The notes under the pieces were generated by a model. That model saw nothing but the letters and a program-made list of their open reading frames with translations, did no database searches and was not told the DNA's origin. From Acidovorax sp. Root219 (GTDB lineage Bacteria; Pseudomonadota; Gammaproteobacteria; Burkholderiales; Burkholderiaceae_C), in contig NZ_LMIJ01000001.1 in the NCBI RefSeq assembly GCF_001428665.1, positions 227,696 through 291,695 on the forward strand: a stretch of DNA of 64,000 nucleotides, written 5' to 3'. Both the position numbers and the translations under genes were made by a program. Below are positions 26,399 to 35,345 of this stretch, one piece after another. Each line of letters starts with the position of its first letter. Position 1 is the first letter of the stretch.

Positions 26399-29038
26399 TC
26401 AGATGGTGCTCTTGACCGCCTGCGGTCCCTGCGCCAGCTGCACGCGGTGCTTGCCTGAACGCTTGGCCTGCAGCATGGCGGCGTCGGCCTCTGCCAGCAG
26501 CTCCTGTGCGTCCAGCCGGCCCCGTGACAGCGCGACACCGATGCTCATGCCCACCTGCACGGGTGCCTGTGAGCCCGGCAGTTGCACGGGCTGGCATGCG
26601 GCCTGCATCAGGCGATCGAGCACGGCGCGCCATTCGTCCCCGGCCACGGGCGTGAGCACCAGCACGAACTCATCGCCGCCGATGCGCGCCGCCGTGTCCG
26701 ATGCACGGATGCTGCCCCGCACGCGCCCGGCCAGCTCGACCAGGAGCTGGTCGCCTGCCTCGTGCCCCAATTGGTCGTTCACGGCCTTGAAGCCGTCCAG
26801 GTCGGCAAAGCAGACCGCGACCCCATGGCCGGCCCGCTGTGCCGCAGCCAGGGCCTGGCGCAAGCGGTCCAGCAGCAGCAGGCGGTTGGGCAACTGCGTG
26901 AGCGCGTCGTGGAAGGCCACGTGGGTGATCTGCTCATGCGCCCGCTTGGCCGCAGAGATGTCCACCGCCATCCAGAAGGTCTCGCGGTCCGACAGGCGCA
27001 CGCCACTCAGGTCCACCCAGATGGCGTCGCCGCTCTTGTGCTGCAGGCGCACATCGGTGCGAAAGTTCTGGCCCCGGTCCAGCCGCAGCGCCGCGGCATT
27101 CTCCACGTTGCGGTGGTCCTGGCCATGGGCATACAGGTCCTGCACCTGGGCACCGTCGAGCTCGCCGGGCGCATGGCCCAGCATGCGTTCCATCGCGGCG
27201 TTCTTCCAGGTGATGGTGCGGTCGCGCAGCTTGACCATGCCCACGAGGTCGCTGTTGAGCATGGCAGACTGGTCGTGCAGCAGGGTCTGCACCTGCTGCA
27301 GCGCCTGGTGCTGCGCCGTCACGTCGATGGCCACGGTGCGGCTCATCAGGAAGTTGCCCTGGGCATCGCGCACGGCCGTGGCGTTGATGCGCACGAAGCG
27401 GCGTTCAGCGCCCGGTGGTGCCAGCTCGACCTCGATCTCCGGGGCCTGCTCCTGCAGGGTCAGCACGATGAAGTGGTCATGGAATCGCAGGCGGCTCGCC
27501 CCCTGCAGCAGATCGCTGAAGCGGGTGTGGGACTCCACGGGCGTGCCGCCCAGCCACTGCTGCAGGGTGGCGTTGATGTGCACGACACAGCCCTCGGCAT
27601 CGAGCGAGAAATACCCGCAGGGTGCGTGGTCGTACAGGTCGCGGATGCGCGCGCCGGATTCTTCCAGGCTTTGCAGCAGGCGCTGCCTGTCGGTGATGTC
27701 GCGGGCGGAGCCGAAGATCAGCAACTGCCCGTCGATGTCCACCGCATGCCAGTGCAGGTCGACGTCGATGACCTGGCCGTCCGCCCGCCGGTGCTGCACC
27801 TCCACGCGCTGGCGGTCACCGTCACGCACCTTGGACAGCCAGGCGCGGATGGCCGCCTCGTTCTGGTTGGCGTCCCAGCTGGAAACATGCCTGCCCTGCA
27901 GCCCCTCCCGGGAGGATCGGTGCATCTGCGCGAACGAATCGCTCATCTCGACCAGGTGCCCCTGGCGGTCGAGGATGTGGATGCCGTCACCGGCCACGCG
28001 CAGCAGGATCTGCGTGCGCCGGCTCTGCGCCTCCAGGGCGCGCAGGGTGCCCAGCTCGCGCAGCCCCAGGCGGTAGACCACGAAGGCGGCGGCGCAGCTC
28101 AGCAGCCACATGAGGCCGGCCAGCAGACAGAGCATGCGCGCCTCCTGGGCCAGGGGCTGGAAGAAATGCTGGTTGTTGAGCCCCGCAAAGACGATGAATG
28201 GCCAGCCCTGCACCTCCCGGTAGGCAACCGTCCGCTCGACCCCATCGGCCGCAGAGGTCGCCGTGTAGACACCCGAGGCCGGGTTGGTCGCCAGGGTCGC
28301 CCGCAGCTCATCGGAGACCTGGGTCGACCCAACCTCGACACGCACCTCGTTCCCAGGCGACATCCAGGCCACGAAACGCAGATCCCGTGTCCTGAGCGTG
28401 ATGGCGTCGCGCTCACCCAGCTCGTAGCGGTGGAACAGCTGCGCAAAGTGGTCCACCCGGATGGTTGCGTACAGGACCCCTGCGAACTGGCCGTTCGCGG
28501 CCAGGGGGCGCGCGATGACGATCACCCAGTTGCCCGAGATCTGCGAAACCACGGGCCTGGAGACAATGGGATCACCCGAAGTGGCCTGCCGGGCCTGCTG
28601 GAAAAAGGCGCGGTGCGAGATGTCGGCCACCGGCGCCCCGGCCTCCAGGTTGCCCCACCGCACCGACCCCTTCTCATCCGCCAGGCGAAAGCCCTCGGCG
28701 CCCTCGAGCAGGCTGCGCCGCTCATCGAGCAGCCGCTGAATGCCTTCGTCCGCCGCACCGGAACCAAACCCGCTGCGCAAAAGGTCGTCCAGCGTCATCC
28801 TCAGCACCGCATCGATGAGCCCCAGTTCGGACCCCACGTTGGCCCCGGTGACGGCCACCAGGCTTTCCGCCGTGGTGCGGGCCCGTTCTTCGTGGTTCTG
28901 CCGCGACGAAGACAGCACCCACATGACCAGGCCGCACAGCAGTGCCGCGAACAAGGCATTGGACCCCATCAGCAACGTGCCCAGCCTGCGGCCAGGGCGC
29001 TCGGCGCGCAAGGACAGCGGTGCGGATTTCTCGGCCAT
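26399..29038 (-). CDS. Membrane-bound sensor diguanylate cyclase (Cache-PAS-GGDEF)
   Basis: An 879-residue c-di-GMP synthase candidate. TM1 lies at about 22-43 and TM2 at about 308-330, enclosing a periplasmic double-Cache-like sensor. Three cytoplasmic PAS-type segments follow (regions near RVAGDGIHILDRQGHLVEMSDS, YDHAPCGYFSLDAEGCVVHINAT, and SDLVGMVKLRDRTITWKN). The C-terminal GGDEF domain keeps the active motif RIGGDEFVLVL, the FADLDGFKAVND metal segment and a canonical RxxD inhibitory site (RASD, five residues before GGDEF). The ATG at 29038 (MAEKSAPLSL) is preferred over upstream ones. No EAL domain is present. The external ligand is unknown. Confidence 0.9.
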   Translation of the reverse strand: MAEKSAPLSLRAERPGRRLGTLLMGSNALFAALLCGLVMWVLSSSRQNHEERARTTAESLVAVTGANVGSELGLIDAVLRMTLDDLLRSGFGSGAADEGIQRLLDERRSLLEGAEGFRLADEKGSVRWGNLEAGAPVADISHRAFFQQARQATSGDPIVSRPVVSQISGNWVIVIARPLAANGQFAGVLYATIRVDHFAQLFHRYELGERDAITLRTRDLRFVAWMSPGNEVRVEVGSTQVSDELRATLATNPASGVYTATSAADGVERTVAYREVQGWPFIVFAGLNNQHFFQPLAQEARMLCLLAGLMWLLSCAAAFVVYRLGLRELGTLRALEAQSRRTQILLRVAGDGIHILDRQGHLVEMSDSFAQMHRSSREGLQGRHVSSWDANQNEAAIRAWLSKVRDGDRQRVEVQHRRADGQVIDVDLHWHAVDIDGQLLIFGSARDITDRQRLLQSLEESGARIRDLYDHAPCGYFSLDAEGCVVHINATLQQWLGGTPVESHTRFSDLLQGASRLRFHDHFIVLTLQEQAPEIEVELAPPGAERRFVRINATAVRDAQGNFLMSRTVAIDVTAQHQALQQVQTLLHDQSAMLNSDLVGMVKLRDRTITWKNAAMERMLGHAPGELDGAQVQDLYAHGQDHRNVENAAALRLDRGQNFRTDVRLQHKSGDAIWVDLSGVRLSDRETFWMAVDISAAKRAHEQITHVAFHDALTQLPNRLLLLDRLRQALAAAQRAGHGVAVCFADLDGFKAVNDQLGHEAGDQLLVELAGRVRGSIRASDTAARIGGDEFVLVLTPVAGDEWRAVLDRLMQAACQPVQLPGSQAPVQVGMSIGVALSRGRLDAQELLAEADAAMLQAKRSGKHRVQLAQGPQAVKSTI

Positions 29039-29242
29039 GGGCAATGCTAGCCGAAGCCTTGGCGCAGGGCCACCGGGCCCGCCCCTGGCCCGGGTGGATG
29101 CGTGGTGCCGTTGCACCAGTGTCCTCTGATGCAGGTCAACAGCGCTGTCGGCCATCGGTGGTCCACTCACAGGCAGCCTGCCCCCCTGCCCTCCAGAGGC
29201 TCCCGGGAACGCAGTTTCTTTTTACCGACGGAGAAATGACAA

Positions 29243-29701
29243 ATGACGATCAAGATGAAAAATGCCACAGCCATGCTGCTGACCACCCTGCTCGCCGGCC
29301 CCGCGCTGGCGGCGACCTGCGACGTGGAGATCGAAGCCAACGACGTCATGCAGTTCAACAAGTCCAGCATCGCCGTTCCCGCCAGCTGCAAGCAGTTCAC
29401 CGTGAAGCTCAAGCACGTGGGCAAGCTGCCCAAGACGGCCATGGGCCACAACTGGGTGCTGACCAAGGCCGCCGATGCCCAGGGCGTGGCTGCCGATGGC
29501 ATGGCTGCCGGCGTGGACAAGGCCTATGTCAAGGCGGGGGATGCCCGCGTGATCGCGCACACCAAGGTCATTGGCGGCGGCGAAGCCGATGCGGTGGCCT
29601 TTGACGTGGCCAAACTCAAGGCGGGAGAGGCCTATGCCTGGTTCTGCTCCTTCCCCGGGCATTCGAGCCTGATGAAGGGCACGCTGGCGCTGGCCAAGTG
29701 A
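29243..29701 (+). CDS. azu: Azurin (periplasmic blue copper protein)
   Basis: A 152-residue azurin, a type-1 copper electron carrier. Signal peptide residues 1-23 end in PALA, and the mature protein begins [11 protein letters not shown] with the Cys3-Cys26 disulfide pair. Copper ligands are all visible: Gly45-His46 in AMGHNWVL, Cys112 in WFCSFPGHS, His117 in the same motif, and Met121 in [14 protein letters not shown] lies about 9 nt before the ATG. It probably shuttles electrons to nitrite reductase or an oxidase; no such partner gene is adjacent. Confidence 0.97.
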   Translation: MTIKMKNATAMLLTTLLAGPALAATCDVEIEANDVMQFNKSSIAVPASCKQFTVKLKHVGKLPKTAMGHNWVLTKAADAQGVAADGMAAGVDKAYVKAGDARVIAHTKVIGGGEADAVAFDVAKLKAGEAYAWFCSFPGHSSLMKGTLALAK

Positions 29702-29718
29702 CGGTGGCACATTAGGGC

Positions 29719-29740
29719 GGATGCCGCAGGCCGGGCATCC
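29719..29740 (+). terminator. Hairpin after azurin
   Basis: GGATGCC (29719-29725) pairs perfectly with GGCATCC (29734-29740), 18 bp past the azurin stop. There is only a weak T run (GGCTTTCTGG), so it may be an mRNA-stabilising hairpin rather than a full terminator. Confidence 0.4.
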
Positions 29741-29805
29741 GGTGCGGCTTTCTGGCACGATCAGCGGGATACCCCGCACGCAACCCAGAGAAGGCCCGGA
29801 TCCGC

Positions 29806-30084
29806 ATGAGCATCGTCGTTTATTGGCAAGAAGCACCCGGAGTGGCCGCCATGCAGGCGTTTGGCGCCCACGAGCTGGCGCCCGCCCTGCAGTTCTGCGA
29901 GGCCCGGCGCAAGGCTGGCAAACGCCATGTGAGCCTCTCGACGGAGCTGGCCGAGAGCGTGGGCCGGCCTGGCGTGAACACGGTAGAGGCCCGGCTGCTG
30001 CCCGACGGCACGCCTTACGACTGGACCAAGACCCACCGGGGTGCCGGCCCGGACACGCCGGTGGGCGGAAACGGCGGCGTCTGA
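29806..30084 (+). CDS. Conserved-looking small hypothetical protein
   Basis: A 92-residue protein starting MSIVVYWQEAPGVAAMQAFGAHELAPALQFCEARRKAGKRHVSLSTELAESVG. No known domain is recognised. The first 50 residues look like a compact helical fold, and the C-terminus (HRGAGPDTPVGGNGGV) is Gly-rich and probably flexible. It lies 3 bp before the GTG start of the next gene, so the two form an operon. Confidence 0.7.
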   Translation: MSIVVYWQEAPGVAAMQAFGAHELAPALQFCEARRKAGKRHVSLSTELAESVGRPGVNTVEARLLPDGTPYDWTKTHRGAGPDTPVGGNGGV

Positions 30085-30087
30085 TTC

Positions 30088-31497
30088 GTGCCCCTGCTGC
30101 CCCACCCTTCCTTGCTCGAACAGGTGTTGCGCACGGTCATGCGCCGCTACCGCCTGCCCGCAGCGCCGGCAGCCTGCGCGCAACGGCTGGAGACCAGCCC
30201 CGCCACCGCGCTGGCCATGGCCATCGACCAGGCGCGCAGCGCTGCGCAGCATGCGCAGGCGCCTGATGCTGCCACCCAGCACCTGTTCACCGGCTCGCTG
30301 GCGCGCCTGATCGGGGATGCCATGCGCGCGGACAGCGGCGATGCCGCCTACCAGGCCATGGTGCTTGCGCACCACGCGCCCCCGGTGCGTGAGGCCATGG
30401 CACTGCAAGCCCATGCCGAGAAGGACGAGCGCGAGCTGCGCAGCATCGTCAACGCAGTCGCGCATCCCGCCAAATTCCCGCAGTGCACCGCGGGCCCCCA
30501 ACGCGAGGCGCTGGCGCAGCTGCATGCAGACCACGCCGCAGCGCAGTGGGATGCGCTTGCAGCCACCGCCCAGCGCTTGCTCGCCATGCCGCAGCTGGCT
30601 GGCGAGGCGCGATTGCAGCGCGACTTGGCACGGCTGCTGAGCGGTGCAGCGCTCGCCCGCATGCAGCACGCCACGCTGCTCGCCGCCAACCCGCTGGTGC
30701 AGCAATACCACGCCCTGCGCGACCAGCATGGCCCCCGCTCGGGCAGCCCTGCCGCCGTCGCGAAAGGCCAGGCCGCGCAGCAGCGCGGCGCAGCGGTGGA
30801 GGCGTTGGCCGCGCAGGCGCTCGAAACGCTGGCGCAGCGGCTCAATGCAGCCGAAGGTGCGGCAGGGGGTGCGGCCGAGGGAACGGCAGGCGCATGGCGC
30901 GTGGTGACGTCGATGCGGGTGCCGTCCACGCTACCGGGCAGCGCAGAGCGCGCCAAGAGCGAATGGGATGCCGTGCTGCTGCGGCAGGCGGCGGCGCCCG
31001 CCGGTGCGCCAGAGCCCGCCTGGGATGTGTGCCTGCTGGTCGAAGCCAAGGCCTCCATCGACGCGGCCACCACGGATTTTCCGCGCCTGCTGCGCGGCCT
31101 GGGCCTGCTCGCCCAGGCGGACCCGGAGGCTGTATACACCTTCAGCACACACCAGGGCCCGGTGCTGCTGCGCGGCGCTGCGCTGGGTGCCCTGGGCACG
31201 GGCGACGCCGAGCTGCTCGGCACCGTGCTCTACTGCTGTGATGCACTGGCCGAGGGCGCGCCGCACCTGCTGAGCGCCGCCAGCCGCATGCAACTGCTGT
31301 CTGCACCCGAGAGCCTGGCCTTTGCCGGTGCATGCGCACAGGGCCGGCTGGCGGATGCGCGGGATCTCGAACCGGTCTGGCAGCGGCTGCTGGAGTCCCC
31401 CCAGTGGGAGTCCGTGCTCCACCAGTACCCGGCGATGCGCCGTGTGCGGGAGTTGGTGGTGCATGTGGCGGACCTGTCCGCCGCCGTCGACCCCTGA
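30088..31497 (+). CDS. Uncharacterised protein with a PD-(D/E)XK-like core
   Basis: A 469-residue Ala-rich protein read from a GTG at 30088. Helical N-terminal half (about 1-255), then a segment resembling a restriction-endonuclease-like core: a helix with QQRGAAVEAL (Glu238), a strand SEWDAVLL with Asp294, and a strand WDVCLLVEAKAS with Glu319 and Lys321. The D...ExK layout and flanking strands fit the PD-(D/E)XK superfamily. I see no DAHP-synthase or other metabolic-enzyme motif. It is coupled to the 92-residue gene upstream. The activity is unproven. Confidence 0.72.
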   Translation: MPLLPHPSLLEQVLRTVMRRYRLPAAPAACAQRLETSPATALAMAIDQARSAAQHAQAPDAATQHLFTGSLARLIGDAMRADSGDAAYQAMVLAHHAPPVREAMALQAHAEKDERELRSIVNAVAHPAKFPQCTAGPQREALAQLHADHAAAQWDALAATAQRLLAMPQLAGEARLQRDLARLLSGAALARMQHATLLAANPLVQQYHALRDQHGPRSGSPAAVAKGQAAQQRGAAVEALAAQALETLAQRLNAAEGAAGGAAEGTAGAWRVVTSMRVPSTLPGSAERAKSEWDAVLLRQAAAPAGAPEPAWDVCLLVEAKASIDAATTDFPRLLRGLGLLAQADPEAVYTFSTHQGPVLLRGAALGALGTGDAELLGTVLYCCDALAEGAPHLLSAASRMQLLSAPESLAFAGACAQGRLADARDLEPVWQRLLESPQWESVLHQYPAMRRVRELVVHVADLSAAVDP

Positions 31498-31614
31498 TAC
31501 GGATTTGCCTTCAACCGTCTAACGTCGTTGGTTCGCCTTGCCGTGCTATAGCACTGTCTGCGGCTTCCCGCCTAGCTATACGATTGAATGCAAATCCGTA
31601 GGACGCAAACTGCA

Positions 31615-32511
31615 TCAGGGCGCCTGGCGCGTGCCCACGAAGCGCTCCAGCTCATCGAGCAATTGCACCACCAGCACGTTGCGCGTTGCCGCATGCCAGA
31701 CCCCGTAGGCTTCGGACTGCTTGCCCGAGTCTTCGAGCGGGCGGAACACGGCGCCCGGCAACGCGCAATGCCGCATGGCATCGGGCACCAGCGCCACCCC
31801 CATGCCTTGCGAGACCAGCGAGACCACGGCCAGCCAGTGCCGTACCTCCAGTCGCACTTCGGGGTAGAAGCCTGCATCGGCGCAGATCGACAGGATGCGC
31901 GCGTGGTAGTCGGGTGAGGCATTGCGGGAGAACAGCACGAAGGACTGGCCCTGCAGGCTGGCCACCGCCAGCCGGCGCTTTCTGGCCAGGGGATGGCCCG
32001 CAGGCAGGCATGCCACGAAGGGCTCGGACACCAGCAACCGGCAGTCGAGTTCGGCGGGCACGCGGTGCGTGTGGGCAAAGCCGATGTCCAGGCGGTCATG
32101 CAGCAACTCGGCCATCTGCTCGGCCGAATTGAGCTCGGTCAGCGTGACCCGCACGGCAGGGTGGGCCGCCTGGAAGCGCACCAGCGCCTGCGGCAGGCCA
32201 CGGTAGAGCATGGAGCCGACAAAGCCGATGCGCAGCCGGCCGGCAGACCCCTGTGCCACCTGGCGCGCCTCGGTGGCAGCCTCCTGGGCCGCCTGCAAAA
32301 GGCTCAGCGCCGAGGCCTGCAGCGCCTGGCCCGCCGACGTGAGGCGCACCGCCTTGCTGCTGCGCTCGAACAGCTGCGCGCCCACCGACTCCTCCAGCTG
32401 GCGTATGGCCACGCTCAGCGGCGGCTGGGAGATGGCAAGGCGCCGGGCGGCCCGGCCGAAGTGCAGTTCCTCGGCCAGGACAACGAAGTACCGCAGGTGG
32501 CGCAGTTCCAT
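31615..32511 (-). CDS. LysR-family transcriptional regulator
   Basis: A 298-residue LysR regulator. The helix-turn-helix is [42 protein letters not shown], with an effector domain from about residue 92. The ATG at 32511 (MELRHLRYF) is the family start; an upstream ATG adds 8 residues. It is divergent from an acyl-CoA dehydrogenase gene 105 bp away and probably controls that three-gene operon (dehydrogenase, Bug receptor, CoA transferase) in response to its carboxylate or CoA ester. Confidence 0.92.
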   Translation of the reverse strand: MELRHLRYFVVLAEELHFGRAARRLAISQPPLSVAIRQLEESVGAQLFERSSKAVRLTSAGQALQASALSLLQAAQEAATEARQVAQGSAGRLRIGFVGSMLYRGLPQALVRFQAAHPAVRVTLTELNSAEQMAELLHDRLDIGFAHTHRVPAELDCRLLVSEPFVACLPAGHPLARKRRLAVASLQGQSFVLFSRNASPDYHARILSICADAGFYPEVRLEVRHWLAVVSLVSQGMGVALVPDAMRHCALPGAVFRPLEDSGKQSEAYGVWHAATRNVLVVQLLDELERFVGTRQAP

Positions 32512-32615
32512 GGCGAACCCTTCAACGATATTCAAATCGGAATGAACAAGACCTAATCAATATTAGACAAGAATTATTCACCGGCCAAGAATCGCGGCAA
32601 AGGAGACAACACGCC

Positions 32616-34325
32616 ATGCCCACCGACTCTTCGCCATCCGACGAGGCCTGCAGCCATCCCGTGCCCGACCGCCATGGCGCCAGCCTCTACGACAGCGACA
32701 CCGAGCTGCACCGGCTGCTCTCGCTCTACCTGCCGGCCGACCTGCTGGCGCACATGCGCCCGCACTTCGAACGGCTGGGGGCCCTGGCGGGCGGCGTGCT
32801 GGACGAGCTGGCCGGCACCGCCGACAGGAACCCACCCACCCTCTCGCTGCGCACCCGCACGGGCATCGACGCGCAGAGGGTGCACAAGCACCCGGCCTAT
32901 GTGCAGATGGAGCGGCTGGCGTTCAGCGAGTTCGGCCTGGCCGCAATGTCGCACCGCCAGGAAACGCTGGGCTGGAAGGGCAGCATGCCGCCCCTGGTCA
33001 AGTACGTGATGACCTACCTCTTCGTGCAGGCCGAGTTCGGCCTGTGCTGCCCGGTGTCGATGACCGATTCGCTGGCGCGCACCCTGAAGAAGTTCGGCAG
33101 CCTCGAACTGGTGGCGCGCTTCATGCCGCGCCTGCAGAACCTGGACTTCGACAGCGTGGCCCAGGGTGCCATGTTCATGACCGAGCAGGCGGCTGGTTCG
33201 GACATCGCAGCCACGCAGACGCGCGCCTGGCTCGGCGACCAGGGCCAATGGCGCCTCACCGGCGACAAGTGGTTCTGCTCCAACCCCGATGCCGACTTTG
33301 CGATGGTGCTGGCGCGCTGCGATGGCGGCACCCCGGGGTTGAAGGGCGTCTCGCTGTTCCTGCTGCCCCGGCTGCTCGATGGCGGGGCGCCCAACCACTA
33401 CCGCATCCTGCGGCTCAAGGACAAGCTGGGCACGCGATCCATGGCCAGCGGCGAGATCCGGCTCGAAGGGGCCGTGGCCTACCTGGTGGGCGAGCAGGGC
33501 CGGGGCTTCGTGCAGATGGCCGACATGGTGAACAACTCGCGCCTGTCCAACGGCGTGCGCGCAGCGGGGCTGATGCGCCGCGCCGTGGCAGAGGCCGAGC
33601 ACATCGCCCGCGAACGCCGGGCCTTTGGCAAGCGCCTGCAGGACATGCCCCTGATGCAGCGCCAGTTGCAAAAGCTGGTGCTGCCCGCCGAACAGGCCCG
33701 CAGCATGGTGTTCCAGACCGCCCAGGCGCTGGCCCGCTCCGACGCGGGCGAGGCGGCGGCCTACCCGCTGCTGCGCATCCTGACGCCGCTCATCAAGTTC
33801 CGCGCCTGCCGCGACGCACGCAAGGTGACCGGCGACGCCATGGAAGTGCGCGGCGGCTGCGGCTACATCGAGGAGTGGAGCGACCCCCGCCTGGTGCGTG
33901 ACGCGCACCTGGGCTCGATATGGGAGGGCACCAGCAACATCGTGGCCCTGGACGTGGTCCGCGCGGTGAATCGCGAAGGCTCGCTGCCCGTGCTGCAGGC
34001 CCATTGCGAGGCGCTGCTGGACGACACGGCCATCGCGCCGGGCTTTGCCGCCGCACTGCGCAGTGCGCTCGCGCGCGCCGCATCGCTGGCCATGCTGGCC
34101 GCTGCAGAGGGCGGCGACCCGCTCGCTCGCCAGGCCGCATCGGCGCTCTACCACGTCACCAGCGCCATCGCGATGGCCTGGGAGGGCGCGCGCGGCGGCT
34201 CCGCGCAGCGCATCGAGTGGGCGCAGCTGGTGCTGCTGCACCGCGTGCTGCCGCGCGACCCACTGGCCCCGGCACGCATACCGCTGGAATGGACCGGCGG
34301 TGCCACGAACGCCGTGCCGGCCTGA
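32616..34325 (+). CDS. Acyl-CoA dehydrogenase (AidB-like length)
   Basis: A 569-residue flavoprotein of the acyl-CoA dehydrogenase superfamily, longer than typical (about 390) and close to the AidB-like subgroup. The middle domain has MFMTEQAAGSDIAATQT (FAD/substrate contact). KLGTRSMASGEIRLEGA and the C-terminal SNGVRAAGLMRRAVAEAEHI and GGCGYIEEWSDPRLVRDAHLGSIWEGTSNI carry the IWEGTSNI motif. AGGAGA lies upstream of the start. First gene of an operon with a Bug receptor and a CoA transferase, so it probably oxidises an acyl-CoA derived from an imported carboxylate. Confidence 0.88.
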   Translation: MPTDSSPSDEACSHPVPDRHGASLYDSDTELHRLLSLYLPADLLAHMRPHFERLGALAGGVLDELAGTADRNPPTLSLRTRTGIDAQRVHKHPAYVQMERLAFSEFGLAAMSHRQETLGWKGSMPPLVKYVMTYLFVQAEFGLCCPVSMTDSLARTLKKFGSLELVARFMPRLQNLDFDSVAQGAMFMTEQAAGSDIAATQTRAWLGDQGQWRLTGDKWFCSNPDADFAMVLARCDGGTPGLKGVSLFLLPRLLDGGAPNHYRILRLKDKLGTRSMASGEIRLEGAVAYLVGEQGRGFVQMADMVNNSRLSNGVRAAGLMRRAVAEAEHIARERRAFGKRLQDMPLMQRQLQKLVLPAEQARSMVFQTAQALARSDAGEAAAYPLLRILTPLIKFRACRDARKVTGDAMEVRGGCGYIEEWSDPRLVRDAHLGSIWEGTSNIVALDVVRAVNREGSLPVLQAHCEALLDDTAIAPGFAAALRSALARAASLAMLAAAEGGDPLARQAASALYHVTSAIAMAWEGARGGSAQRIEWAQLVLLHRVLPRDPLAPARIPLEWTGGATNAVPA

Positions 34326-34362
34326 GCCCTTCCCCCTCACACAACAACCCGGAGACAAACCG

Positions 34363-35337
34363 ATGCGACTTCTCACCACCCTCGTGCTCGCCACTGCGGC
34401 CGCACTGCCGCTGATGCCACATGCGCATGCAGACACCTTTCCAGACCGCCCCGTCACGCTGGTGATCCCCTTCCCGCCCGGTGGCCCCACCGATGCCATG
34501 GCGCGCACGCTGGCGGCCGAGATGAAGGACCGGTTGGGCCAGCCCATGGTGGTGGAAAACCGTGCCGGAGCCGGTGGCAACATCGGTGCCGAGTACGTGG
34601 CGCGCTCGGCGCCCGATGGCCAGACCCTGCTGTTTGGCACCTCGGGCCCGCTGGCCATCAACGCCAGCCTGTACCGCAAGATCGGCTACGACCCGGTAAA
34701 GAGTTTCGCGCCGGTGATCCAGGTCGGCCATCTGCCGAACATCCTGGTGGTGAACCCCTCGGTGCCAGCCAAGACCGTGAAGGAGCTGATCACCTACGCC
34801 AAGGCCTCGCCCGGCAAGCTGAGCTATGCCTCCTCGGGCAACGGGGCCTCGTCGCACCTGGCGGGGGTGCTGTTCAACGCCTCGGCCGGCGTGGACCTGC
34901 AGCACATCCCCTACAAGGGCACGGGGCCGGCCTTGACCGACCTGCTCGGCGGGCAGGTGACCATGAGCTTCACCGATGTGCTGACCGCACTGCCCTACGT
35001 CAAGAGCGGCAAGCTGCGCGCCCTGGGCGTCACCACGGCAGAACGTTCGCAGGCATTGCCCGAGGTGCCCACCGTCGCCGAGCAAGGGGTGCCGGGCTAT
35101 GACGTGAGCGTGTTCTTCGGCATCGTGGCGCCGGCGGGTACGCCGCCCGAGCGCATCGCCAAGCTCAACAAGGCTTTCGTCGACGTGCTGAACACCGCCA
35201 AGGTCAAGCAGCTGCTGGCCTCCCAGGGGCTGGAGCCCGCCCCCTCGCCCAAGCCCGAGCAACTGGGCAAGTTCATCGAAGCGCAGGTGGGCAAGTGGGC
35301 CGGCGTGGTCAAGCAGTCCGGCGCGCAACTCGACTGA
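34363..35337 (+). CDS. Bug/TctC-family periplasmic carboxylate receptor
   Basis: A 324-residue solute receptor. The signal peptide MRLLTTLVLATAAALPLMPHAHA is followed by DTFPDRPVTLVIPFPPGGPTDAMAR, the Bug N-terminal signature. Others are VENRAGAGGNIGAEYVARSAPDG, SYASSGNGASSHLAGVLF and PYKGTGPALTDLLGG. The ATG at 34363 has GGAG 8-11 nt upstream. It is located between acyl-CoA dehydrogenase and CoA transferase genes in an operon, so its ligand is probably the carboxylate that those enzymes handle. No membrane TctAB partners are nearby. Confidence 0.93.
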   Translation: MRLLTTLVLATAAALPLMPHAHADTFPDRPVTLVIPFPPGGPTDAMARTLAAEMKDRLGQPMVVENRAGAGGNIGAEYVARSAPDGQTLLFGTSGPLAINASLYRKIGYDPVKSFAPVIQVGHLPNILVVNPSVPAKTVKELITYAKASPGKLSYASSGNGASSHLAGVLFNASAGVDLQHIPYKGTGPALTDLLGGQVTMSFTDVLTALPYVKSGKLRALGVTTAERSQALPEVPTVAEQGVPGYDVSVFFGIVAPAGTPPERIAKLNKAFVDVLNTAKVKQLLASQGLEPAPSPKPEQLGKFIEAQVGKWAGVVKQSGAQLD

Positions 35338-35345
35338 GGCCCGCC

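Noticed and set aside
30088-31497. Annotation as a DAHP synthase
   Set aside because: I vaguely recall similar proteins carrying this name, but no DAHP-synthase motifs are visible; the D...ExK core is the only recognisable element.
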